From: Bacillota bacterium
Lineage (GTDB): Bacteria > Bacillota > Clostridia > Christensenellales > SZUA-584
DNA: 12,714 nt
Direction: 5' to 3'
NCBI GenBank assembly: GCA_023399095.1
Contig: JAEWQS010000153.1
Coordinates: 1-12,714 of the forward strand
The notes beneath the pieces are model-generated. The model was not told where the DNA came from and searched no databases. It was given only the letters and a program-made list of their open reading frames with translations. A program made the translations under genes and the position numbers. Each line of letters begins with the position of its first letter. Position 1 is the stretch's first letter. This document shows, one piece after another, positions 6,919 to 12,714 of the stretch.

Positions 6919-7593
6919 TCACAGCTTAAAGGCATCCAGCAGATCGACTGCTTTGCCGCCGGACAGCGCATACAAGGCCGTTCTTTTCACGCGTCGCTCC
7001 AGCTTGTCCGTCTGCTTTTCGATCTCATTAAGCAGCATGTCCGGCTTTAACGAGCCCGTTTGCGCGACCGAAAGCCGCATTATGAGATTGCCGTCATTCA
7101 AAGACAGCGCTTTGATCATCGGGCGGATATCAATCTGTTTTTCCTTGCCGCCGGATATTTTGACAGCCAAAATCTCTTTGCGGTTTAATATATCCTCGAT
7201 GCCGCGTTTTGCATCTTCCAAGCGTGATGCATCAACGGGCATTTCATAATCCGCTTCGCTCAGCGCAGCCATGAGCTTGGGCGCGTTATCACGCAGTCTT
7301 ACCGCACGCCTTGCCACAAGGCCCGGCGGCAGTGCGCGCGCAATTTTAAGCAGAAATTCATCAGCGCAAACATCCTGCGCCATGGCCACTTCCACGCATT
7401 CGCATTCGCTCTCCATACCCAGCGAGAGCGCCGACGCGAACGACACGACGTAATGCGGGTTAAACCCTTCCGAGAGCTTCACAGACAACCCGGAGCGCCT
7501 TATGGCACGCGAAAACGCACGCTGGAGATCCAAATGCGAGATATACTTTGCGGCGCCAGTTTTGGCAAATTCCAGAGCCATTCTCATACGCAC
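6919..7593 (-). CDS. DUF2344 (TIGR03936 family) radical SAM-linked protein
   Basis: A 224-residue protein opening RMALEFAKTGAAKYISHLDLQR, with a conserved GFNPHYVVSFASALSLGMES segment (43-62), which I recognise as the DUF2344 / TIGR03936 radical SAM-linked family. Its function is unknown. It is typically the partner of, or fused to, the TIGR03960 radical SAM protein that precedes it here. The reported start is GTG (7591-7593), supported by AAGGA 9 bases upstream. An ATG two codons later (7585-7587) forms a classic ATGA overlap with the upstream stop and is a good alternative. Either way the two reading frames overlap, so a tight stoichiometric link is likely. rng follows on the same strand. 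Confidence 0.85.
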   Translation of the reverse strand: MRMRMALEFAKTGAAKYISHLDLQRAFSRAIRRSGLSVKLSEGFNPHYVVSFASALSLGMESECECVEVAMAQDVCADEFLLKIARALPPGLVARRAVRLRDNAPKLMAALSEADYEMPVDASRLEDAKRGIEDILNRKEILAVKISGGKEKQIDIRPMIKALSLNDGNLIMRLSVAQTGSLKPDMLLNEIEKQTDKLERRVKRTALYALSGGKAVDLLDAFKL

Positions 7594-9419
7594 AGCCCCG
7601 CTTCCTTGAGTCCGCAGCCCGTGCAGCCAAGCCGGCAGTCGGGCGTGGTCGCGGCCGCTTCCGCTCTTTCTTTTTCCTTCCAGAGATACGCCTTACTGAG
7701 CCCCGAATCAATCACTTCCCAAGGCAGAACCTCATCAAGTTTTCGTTCACGAGCCGCGTAAAAGGCCGAATCAACACCCGCATCCTCAAACGCGCGGCAC
7801 CATTTATCAAAGTCAAAAAGCTCTTTCCATGCGTCGAACCGGCATCCCGCCGAATAAGCATTCATGAGAACGGCTGAGAGCCGTCTGTCTCCGCGGGCAA
7901 ACACCGCTTCGAGCATACTCACTCTCGCGTCATGCCAGTTGAATTTGACGCCCTTGACGCTTCTAAGCGCGTCTTTGAGACGCCGTTGCTTGTCTTCAAA
8001 GACAGCAATTTCGTCCTGCGCAGCCCATTGGAACGGCGTGTGCGGCTTGGGTACAAAGCACGATACGCTGACCGTCAGCTTAAACCCTCCTGAACGCTTC
8101 TCCTTGGGCACTTCATAGTATATACTGCGGATACGCGCAGCGATATCGGCAATGCCCAGAACATCCTCTATGGTTTCACCGGGCAGTCCCATCATAAAAT
8201 AAAGCTTAACGCCGTTCGTACCTGATTCGAACGCTTCCTTGACGGCTGCGAATATATCATCTTCCGTAATGTTCTTGTTGATCATGTCGCGCAGGCGCTG
8301 TGTCCCCGCTTCGGGGGCAAACGTGAGCCCTGTGTTGCGCACTTCTTTGAGCTTCTGCGCGTACTCTCCCTCGTATGAATCAATCCGCAGCGACGGCACC
8401 GCGAGCGATACACCCGTGCCCGTAAAATCGTCCGACAATGTGCAGACGAGCCGTGCCACCTGCGAATAATCGCCCGTAGACAGCGAGCAAAGCGAAACTT
8501 CCTCGTGTCCTGTCTGCGCAATGTTTGCCTTGGCCTGCTTAATCAGCGTGTCGGCACTTCTTTCGCGCACAGGGCGGTAAATAAAGCCCGCCTGACAGAA
8601 CCGACAGCCGCGCGTACAGCCGCGCATGACCTCCACAGTCACGCGGTCGTGTATCACGCCAAGATACGGCACTATGTGCGACTCCGGAAAAAATCCCGCG
8701 TCGAAATCGCTGACGATGCGTTTGTTCACCGGCATTGGCACGCCTTCATCGGCGGTGATTTTATTTACTGTTCCATCTACGCTATACGTCAGCTCATAAT
8801 GCGATGGCACGTAAATACCTTGGATATCTGAGGCGCGGCGCAAAAAATCACCGCGACTAAGACTATCCTTCTTGCAAGCGCGGTATAAATCAATGAGCTC
8901 AAGTAAAACTTCCTCACCTTCACCCACCACAAAAATATCAATGAAATCGGCAACCGGTTCGGGGTTGTACACACAGCCTCCGCCCGCGATTACAATCGTG
9001 TCGCCACGGTGTCTGTCTTTTGCATATATGGGGATACGCCCGAGATCGAGCATGGTCAGCACATTGGTATAACACATTTCGTAGCCAAGGCTGAATCCCA
9101 CGATGTCAAAGTCACAAAGCGCTGTTTTTGTTTCCAGTGAATAGAGCGGCAATGCCGCGTCTTTAAGCGCCGCTTCCATATCGGGCCACGGCGCAAAGCA
9201 CCTTTCTGCGTAAACGCCGTCCATCCCATTAACCAAGTGATAGAGTATGCTTGTCCCCAGGTGAGACATTCCCACCTCATAAACATCCGGAAAACAAAAC
9301 GCAAAGCGCACATCCACGCCTTTTATATCTTTTTTTACTTCACCGAGCTCTCCGCCCGTATAACGGGCCGGTTTGCTCACTGTAGGCAGTAAGCTTTCAA
9401 GTCTATTCGTATCGATCAT
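7584..9419 (-). CDS. TIGR03960-type radical SAM protein with B12-binding-like N-terminal domain
   Basis: A 611-residue radical SAM enzyme of unknown reaction. Residues about 30-180 look like a cobalamin-binding-type Rossmann domain, with FPDVYEVGMSHLG and DIVGFSLGYEMCYTN. The 4Fe-4S cluster motif is C268-TRG-C272-RF-C275, inside VEVMRGCTRGCRFCQAGF. FAPEAGTQRLRDMINKN (367-383) and KLYFMMGLPGET (405-416) are further core strands. The C terminus ends in a four-cysteine patch (C595, C599, C602, C610) that may hold a second metal site. The ATG (9417-9419) has AAGGA 6 bases upstream. Its frame overlaps the DUF2344 partner; in some genomes the two are fused (my recall of the family). Its place ahead of RNase G and bL21/bL27 suggests RNA or ribosome-related modification, which is inference only. 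Confidence 0.88.
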   Translation of the reverse strand: MIDTNRLESLLPTVSKPARYTGGELGEVKKDIKGVDVRFAFCFPDVYEVGMSHLGTSILYHLVNGMDGVYAERCFAPWPDMEAALKDAALPLYSLETKTALCDFDIVGFSLGYEMCYTNVLTMLDLGRIPIYAKDRHRGDTIVIAGGGCVYNPEPVADFIDIFVVGEGEEVLLELIDLYRACKKDSLSRGDFLRRASDIQGIYVPSHYELTYSVDGTVNKITADEGVPMPVNKRIVSDFDAGFFPESHIVPYLGVIHDRVTVEVMRGCTRGCRFCQAGFIYRPVRERSADTLIKQAKANIAQTGHEEVSLCSLSTGDYSQVARLVCTLSDDFTGTGVSLAVPSLRIDSYEGEYAQKLKEVRNTGLTFAPEAGTQRLRDMINKNITEDDIFAAVKEAFESGTNGVKLYFMMGLPGETIEDVLGIADIAARIRSIYYEVPKEKRSGGFKLTVSVSCFVPKPHTPFQWAAQDEIAVFEDKQRRLKDALRSVKGVKFNWHDARVSMLEAVFARGDRRLSAVLMNAYSAGCRFDAWKELFDFDKWCRAFEDAGVDSAFYAARERKLDEVLPWEVIDSGLSKAYLWKEKERAEAAATTPDCRLGCTGCGLKEAGLCV

Positions 9420-9457
9420 GCGATGTCCTTATCGTCTGCTATTTTACACCAGTTATC

Positions 9458-9487
9458 ATTATAACACGATTATGCAAATACAGGCAA
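9458..9487 (-). promoter_or_regulatory. promoter for the radical SAM-DUF2344-rng unit
   Basis: On the minus strand TTGCCT (9482-9487), an 18-base spacer and a perfect TATAAT (9458-9463) preceded by TGT, an extended -10. It lies 33 bases past the VOC gene stop, so this unit can be transcribed separately from the MBL/VOC pair, although I see no convincing terminator between them. Confidence 0.7.
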
Positions 9488-9519
9488 CGTCGATTATTTA
9501 ATATGACGACAGTTTCCAA

Positions 9520-9888
9520 CTAATGACGTTGTTTTATCTCCTGCCAGTATCCGTCCGGATCGCATATGAAATACACGCCCATTTCCACGTTCTCATAGCA
9601 TATAATGCCCATCTGTTTATGGTGCGCATACGCTGATTCGAAATCATCCACCGCAAAGCAGATATGGCTCTCGTTATCACCCAAGTTATACGGCCCCTCT
9701 TTGTCCCGCAGCCATGTGAGCTCAACACAAACTTCCGTGATGCCGTCTCCCATAAAAACAATCACAAAAGACCCATCGTCCGCGGTTATTCTGCGAACCT
9801 CCTTGAGACCCAAGGCCTCTTCGTAGAATCTGATGCTTGCATCAATATTCGTCACGTTGATATTAACGTGATCCATCGTAAATGTCAT
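9520..9888 (-). CDS. VOC-family protein resembling glyoxalase I
   Basis: A 122-residue vicinal oxygen chelate protein with two beta-alpha-beta-beta-beta modules. It opens MDHVNINVTNIDASIRFYEEALGL, the standard glyoxalase/bleomycin-resistance fold start. The four expected metal ligands are present in glyoxalase I spacing: H7, E56 (CVELTW), H75 (ESHICFAV) and E117 (YWQEIK). PDGYWQEI near the end is the usual VOC signature. Glyoxalase I converts the methylglyoxal-thiol hemithioacetal to an acyl-thiol; whether this is the real substrate cannot be told from sequence. The ATG at 9886-9888 overlaps the TAA of the upstream MBL gene (TAATG) and has AAAGG 8 bases upstream. M5 is a possible later start. 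Confidence 0.85.
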   Translation of the reverse strand: MTFTMDHVNINVTNIDASIRFYEEALGLKEVRRITADDGSFVIVFMGDGITEVCVELTWLRDKEGPYNLGDNESHICFAVDDFESAYAHHKQMGIICYENVEMGVYFICDPDGYWQEIKQRH

Positions 9889-10589
9889 TAGACCAACCTT
9901 TCTCCCGTGTGATTTACACCGAGCACTTTTGTCGCGCTGCTATTAACCGACTCACTGAACTCTTGCGTATCTGCAAAGCTCTGAAAATGTATGGGGATCA
10001 GCACGTCGGGCTTTATGGTTTCGATAAACTTTCTTGCGCCTGCGTCATGGCCAGAGCCCATGCGCTTATCAACGGGGAAAAACGCATAGTCTAAATGTGC
10101 CACGTGTTCTTTTAAATAGGCTATCTCACGATCAAACATTTTAGTCATCACGCGGGAATAACGTTTATTGCCATCGTCCCTCCAGTGCCAATCATTTAGA
10201 TCCCCCGCATGAAAAAGGCTTGTCCCGTTTATATCCACATAAAAACTGCCCCCGCAGTCGGTGGAGCCAAATTCGCGCACATAAACTGATTCGTCTTTAT
10301 AAGTTTCCCCGGGACGCAGAATAACTGCATCTTGGGGCGCTTCTTTGACGGTGCTGTCGAGTATATAAGTCACGCCGGGAGATGCCCAATCAAAAATGGC
10401 AGAATTAAAATGATCGTGATGAGAATGGGATACAAATACATAGACACGATCAAAACACGCAATATCTTCTTTTGAGATATGCCCGTCTTCAATATGCTTA
10501 TCGTCATGATGCAAATAGTAATCGAATATCAACAGTGTTTTGTCAAATATCACGCAGACCGCACTGTGATGCAAAAAGTAAATACGCAC
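9888..10589 (-). CDS. MBL-fold metallo-hydrolase
   Basis: A 233-residue metallo-beta-lactamase-fold protein. The metal motif HxHxDH is at 55-60 (SHSHHDHF), a bridging aspartate is at D130 (FHAGDLNDW) and a late histidine at H201 (IPIHF). The position where glyoxalase II and lactamases have their third histidine reads GSTDCGGSF here. I recall GSTD in a family of clostridial MBL proteins that also carry the HAGDLNxWHW signature. The start is GTG (10587-10589) with GAGGTG 5 bases upstream. The gene overlaps the glyoxalase-I-like gene by one base and has its own promoter just past spoIVFB. A glyoxalase II-like thioester hydrolase role is suggested by the neighbour, but the altered ligand site makes this uncertain. 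No signal peptide, so it should be cytoplasmic. Confidence 0.85.
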   Translation of the reverse strand: MRIYFLHHSAVCVIFDKTLLIFDYYLHHDDKHIEDGHISKEDIACFDRVYVFVSHSHHDHFNSAIFDWASPGVTYILDSTVKEAPQDAVILRPGETYKDESVYVREFGSTDCGGSFYVDINGTSLFHAGDLNDWHWRDDGNKRYSRVMTKMFDREIAYLKEHVAHLDYAFFPVDKRMGSGHDAGARKFIETIKPDVLIPIHFQSFADTQEFSESVNSSATKVLGVNHTGERLV

Positions 10590-10607
10590 CCTATCACCTC
10601 AATGACG

Positions 10608-10636
10608 ATTGTATCACAGCGGAGCCATGCTGACAA
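10608..10636 (-). promoter_or_regulatory. promoter for the MBL-VOC gene pair
   Basis: On the minus strand TTGTCA (10631-10636), a 17-base spacer and TACAAT (10608-10613), with TG one base before the -10. The -35 is part of a small inverted repeat TGACA-ATC-TGTCA (10631-10643 on the plus strand) that also covers the spoIVFB stop codon. The leader is short, about 10 bases. Confidence 0.6.
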
Positions 10637-10640
10637 TCTG

Positions 10641-11528
10641 TCAACCCGTCTCACTTTTTTTTAGTTTGTATATGCTGCCCAGCGTCACCTGCGTCCCTTT
10701 TTCCATCATGCCGTCGAGTATCTGGCGTTCATCCAGCTCGCCGAGCACGCCAAGGTCTTTATCAAGCACCGTGACGATGTTGTACTTTCCCGCTTCAAAT
10801 TCCCGCATGATGTCACGCAGTGTCTCGGTACGCATTGCGGCGAAACGGTTGATGTTGAGCGTTTTGCGTTTATCAATTGTCTCACGTTTGCCCGTAAAGT
10901 CGCGTATCAGCGTATACGGCGCGCTTTTGAGCTCCTTCACTGCGGCAAGACACAAGAAAAAGCCCATAATGAAGAAGCTTGGGTTCAGCGTATCCTGAAA
11001 AAGCGCCCAAATGCCCACCCCCAAAAGCACGACAGCAAAAAAAATACCCGCACAGGCGGTCACGCGTGTCGCGCGTTTGTAGCCCATGAACGATGCAAAT
11101 ATGGCCCTCACGATCCGTCCGCCGTCAAGCGGCAGCGCCGGCAGCATGTTCACCGCAGCCAATGCGAGGTTAGCCGCTATCAGGCGCTCAGCTACTGTGA
11201 TTTCTAACCCGTATTTATTAATAAAGAAAATGGCACAGGCAGCCGCCATATTTGCGGCCGGTCCTGCGGCAGCCACCACAATTTCTTTGGTGCGCGAGAC
11301 GGCAAAGCATTGCAGCTTTGCCGCGCACCCGAACGGAAACAGCTCCATTTCAGAAACCGTCATGCCGAGCGCTGATGCAAAAATCACGTGAGCCCATTCA
11401 TGCAGCAGCACGGCGGGGATGTAGTATAGCACCACATCCCCCATGCCGATGACAAGTAAAAACACCACAGCGGGTATCATGAGCAGATTGACTTTTAGTC
11501 TGCCGCCAAATAGGCGCAACGGTTTCAT
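10641..11528 (-). CDS. spoIVFB: SpoIVFB-like site-2 protease (M50B) with C-terminal CBS-like region
   Basis: A 295-residue intramembrane zinc metalloprotease. HEWAH (43-47, ligands H43 and H47, catalytic E44) lies in the second membrane segment. PALPLDGGR (130-138, D135) supplies the third ligand; these positions nearly match B. subtilis SpoIVFB. Four to six membrane segments span residues 12-200, and a soluble part (about 212-292) resembles a CBS domain, the ATP-sensing part in SpoIVFB. In sporulation it cleaves pro-sigma-K in the mother cell. The ATG (11526-11528) is five bases after the spoIVFA stop and I see no good ribosome site, so it probably depends on translation of spoIVFA. The tandem order with SpoIVFA separates this from general RseP-type proteases. 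No sigK is in view. Confidence 0.87.
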   Translation of the reverse strand: MKPLRLFGGRLKVNLLMIPAVVFLLVIGMGDVVLYYIPAVLLHEWAHVIFASALGMTVSEMELFPFGCAAKLQCFAVSRTKEIVVAAAGPAANMAAACAIFFINKYGLEITVAERLIAANLALAAVNMLPALPLDGGRIVRAIFASFMGYKRATRVTACAGIFFAVVLLGVGIWALFQDTLNPSFFIMGFFLCLAAVKELKSAPYTLIRDFTGKRETIDKRKTLNINRFAAMRTETLRDIMREFEAGKYNIVTVLDKDLGVLGELDERQILDGMMEKGTQVTLGSIYKLKKSETG

Positions 11529-11533
11529 AAGCG

Positions 11534-12271
11534 CTATTGCAGCACCATACCGGCGTGCTCACTGATATATGCAATCGGATCAATATAAGCTTCGCCGTCC
11601 TTCATTTCGATGTAAAGATAATCCTCCGCGATTTCTCCGATGACTTGGCCGGGCATGACGATGTCATCCGCCTTGACGCCGGGCGTCAGGTTGTGATAAA
11701 CAACGGTTTCTCCTGAATCCAGGACCACTTTGACATACTCTTTGCCGTCAACATCTCCAACTGCTGTCACCGTCCCTTTTGCAATGTTCAATATTTGTGT
11801 TGTCTGTGCGCTCATGCGAACGCCTGTCGAACCCCCTTCGCCAAAGGCCGTTACCACATCTCCATCAGCCGGAAAGACCACCAGAGTTTCCGGCAACGCG
11901 CTGAATACCGCTTCTGTTTCTCCTTCTAATGCTTCCACAAATTTTAGCCGCCCGATATCCTCATCCACATCAAACTCGTGATTGACCACATAGTCCACCG
12001 CCTGCGTCACATTGACAGACGCGGGCGTACTGATGCTGCTGATGATAAGAATAGTCACAGCGACGGCTGCACAAACGCCAGTCTTCGCCAGCAGCCTTTT
12101 GTAGCCAATGTCGATATCATCGTCTGAGGATGCTGCCCTTTGCGGTTTGTCGCGTTTCACACCGATGCTTCGCGCAAACCCTTGCGCTTTTTTCTTCCAA
12201 GTCGGGCGCTCAATCTGTCGGGTCACAAATCCATCCGTCTCAAGCTTTGGCAAACTTGGCTTCTCCATCAC
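11534..12271 (-). CDS. spoIVFA: SpoIVFA-like membrane-anchored degenerate LytM/M23 protein
   Basis: A 245-residue bitopic protein. A basic cytoplasmic part (1-62) leads to one membrane segment (about 63-81, AAVAVTILIISS), then a linker, then a LytM-like domain (about 132-238) with VVTAFGEGG, GTVTAVGDVDGKEYVKVV, VVYHNL and YIDPIAYI. The zinc ligands of active M23 peptidases are missing: GVRM replaces the first histidine/aspartate region and YLYIEM replaces the HxH strand. It is therefore likely inactive as a hydrolase, as in SpoIVFA, which holds SpoIVFB inactive until cleaved by SpoIVB. AAGGAGG lies 6 bases before the GTG start (12269-12271) and 9 before the adjacent ATG (12266-12268); both are plausible. 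It is directly followed by spoIVFB. Confidence 0.82.
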   Translation of the reverse strand: MMEKPSLPKLETDGFVTRQIERPTWKKKAQGFARSIGVKRDKPQRAASSDDDIDIGYKRLLAKTGVCAAVAVTILIISSISTPASVNVTQAVDYVVNHEFDVDEDIGRLKFVEALEGETEAVFSALPETLVVFPADGDVVTAFGEGGSTGVRMSAQTTQILNIAKGTVTAVGDVDGKEYVKVVLDSGETVVYHNLTPGVKADDIVMPGQVIGEIAEDYLYIEMKDGEAYIDPIAYISEHAGMVLQ

Positions 12272-12292
12272 ATTTCGCCTCCTTAGAATCTT

Positions 12293-12310
12293 GCCATATA
12301 TGTATATGGC
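12293..12310. repeat. 18-bp AT-rich palindrome over the spoIVFA -10 region
   Basis: GCCATATA (12293-12300), two central bases, TATATGGC (12303-12310): a perfect inverted repeat with 8-bp arms. It overlaps the predicted sigma-E -10 element and ends 21 bases before the spoIVFA start codon, where a DNA-binding protein could act. Confidence 0.5.
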
Positions 12311-12329
12311 GAAATTCGATCAAACATTC
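12301..12329 (-). promoter_or_regulatory. sigma-E-like promoter for spoIVFAB
   Basis: On the minus strand GAATGTT (12323-12329), 14 bases, then CATATACA (12301-12308). This matches six of seven and six of eight positions of the B. subtilis sigma-E consensus (GHATATT and CATACAMT) with the right spacing. The predicted start is about 20-25 bases ahead of the GTG. B. subtilis spoIVFAB is itself sigma-E dependent, so this agrees with known biology. A sigma-A promoter is not evident here. Confidence 0.55.
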
Positions 12330-12423
12330 TTTTGGACGCGCACCATTTTGGAGACTTTGGCATATGATAATTTTTTGTGTCGAAGGCCTATTGGACGCTC
12401 TCCTATTCTGCGCTTTCCACCGC

Positions 12424-12551
12424 AATCCTCCGTCACGCATAGCGTGACACCTCCTTTGGCAAAGGAGGCTTTGACCTAGGAGGCTTTGACCTAGGAGGCT
12501 TTGACCTAGGCTCCTTTTTAAAGGAGCTGGCAGCGAAGCTGACTGAGGATT
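12424..12551. mobile_element. MITE-like palindromic element
   Basis: A 128-bp element with terminal inverted repeats of roughly 40 imperfect bases, starting AATCCTC (12424-12430) and ending GAGGATT (12545-12551). Each arm carries its own hairpins: GTCACGC-ATA-GCGTGAC (12432-12448) and CCTCCTTT-GGC-AAAGGAGG (12450-12468) on the left, CTCCTTT-TT-AAAGGAG (12511-12526) and CAGC-GAA-GCTG (12531-12541) on the right. It encodes no protein. I have the impression that similar AATCCTC-type intergenic palindromes recur in many Clostridia, but cannot check this. No clear target-site duplication flanks it. Confidence 0.65.
12463..12510. repeat. three tandem copies of a 15-bp unit inside the MITE-like element
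   Basis: AGGAGGCTTTGACCT occurs at 12463-12477, 12478-12492 and 12493-12507, followed by a partial AGG. The copies are identical and each junction creates the palindrome CCTAGG. Identity suggests recent slippage expansion. Confidence 0.95.
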
Positions 12552-12696
12552 AACCTATGAGCAGTCAGTTTTTACGGGCAAACCAAAAAACCGGTTCTAT
12601 ACTATACATTGGGGTAAGGAAAAAAAGAAGAGGCATAAATCTTCAAAACCTTGTAGACTAAAGTTACACCACATAACAAGTCGCAAGGAGAGAAAT

Positions 12697-12714
12697 ATGC
12701 CTCAAGTGGATTAT
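12697..12714 (+). CDS. 5' end of a plus-strand ORF running off the window, possibly an IS21-type transposase
   Basis: AAGGAG (12685-12690) lies 6 bases before an ATG at 12697, and the frame reads M-P-Q-V-D-Y to the window edge, so a gene start is well supported. MPQVDY resembles how some IS21-family IstA transposases begin in my memory, and a MITE-like element lies just upstream. Six residues cannot prove a family. An 8-bp inverted repeat (GAGGCATA 12630-12637, TATGCCTC 12696-12703) could fold the mRNA over the start codon. Confidence 0.5.

Larger units (their letters stand above)
12272..12696. other. divergent intergenic region
   Basis: About 425 bases without a gene, between spoIVFA (minus) and an ORF that starts at 12697 (plus). 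It holds the sigma-E-like promoter and AT-rich palindrome of spoIVFA, a stretch (12330-12423) with a direct repeat TTGGACGC (12332-12339 and 12391-12398), a MITE-like element (12424-12551), and the 145-base leader of the plus-strand ORF. Short open frames here show no ribosome site or recognisable product. Confidence 0.7.

Noticed and set aside
9485..9531. CAACGTC/GACGTTG inverted repeat considered as a VOC gene terminator
   Set aside because: Arms of 7 bases are separated by 33 bases, overlap the VOC coding end and the next promoter, and no minus-strand U tract follows.
10631..10643. TGACA-ATC-TGTCA inverted repeat as an operator of the MBL-VOC pair
   Set aside because: Five-base arms are easily expected by chance and one arm is simply the -35 hexamer; kept only as a note in the promoter entry.
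12463..12510. Tandem repeats considered as a CRISPR remnant
   Set aside because: The 15-bp units are directly abutting with no spacers and sit inside a palindromic element.

Overview
The window reads as a chromosomal segment of a Gram-positive, probably endospore-forming member of the Clostridia (Bacillota). The reasons are a spoIVFA-spoIVFB sporulation protease pair, the radical SAM / DUF2344 / RNase G / bL21 / bL27 gene block typical of Clostridia, strong AGGAGG-type ribosome binding sites, TTG and GTG starts, and extended -10 promoters. Genus cannot be assigned from the sequence. All complete genes lie on the minus strand; only fragments at the two edges are on the plus strand.

In transcription order, from right to left: (a) A divergent intergenic region (12272-12696) holds a MITE-like palindromic element with three 15-bp tandem repeats. 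The window edge holds the first codons of a plus-strand ORF that may be an IS21-type transposase. (b) spoIVFA and spoIVFB, the site-2 protease and its inhibitor/anchor, are preceded by a sigma-E-like promoter. (c) An MBL-fold hydrolase and a glyoxalase-I-like VOC protein overlap and have their own promoter. (d) A TIGR03960-type radical SAM protein overlaps a DUF2344 partner and is followed by RNase G; a consensus extended -10 promoter lies in front. (e) rplU and rpmA start from a near-consensus promoter that overlaps the end of rng. They have a structured leader and a strong terminator. (f) aroF (DAHP synthase) and an OGG1-type 8-oxoguanine glycosylase form the next unit; an inverted repeat is embedded in the aroF promoter. 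(g) A DUF1538 membrane protein is translationally coupled to a tandem double-domain PII-like protein.

Most of the window is housekeeping: ribosomal proteins, RNA turnover, aromatic amino-acid entry step, DNA repair and sporulation signalling. The least understood part is the DUF1538 / double-PII pair. Both proteins are internally duplicated, which suggests a two-repeat membrane transporter or channel gated by a PII-type metabolite sensor. Other notable points are a bL27 that lacks both the N-terminal extension and the Prp protease gene expected in Bacillota, the absence of obgE after rpmA, and an uncharacterised radical SAM pair beside RNase G and ribosomal protein genes.
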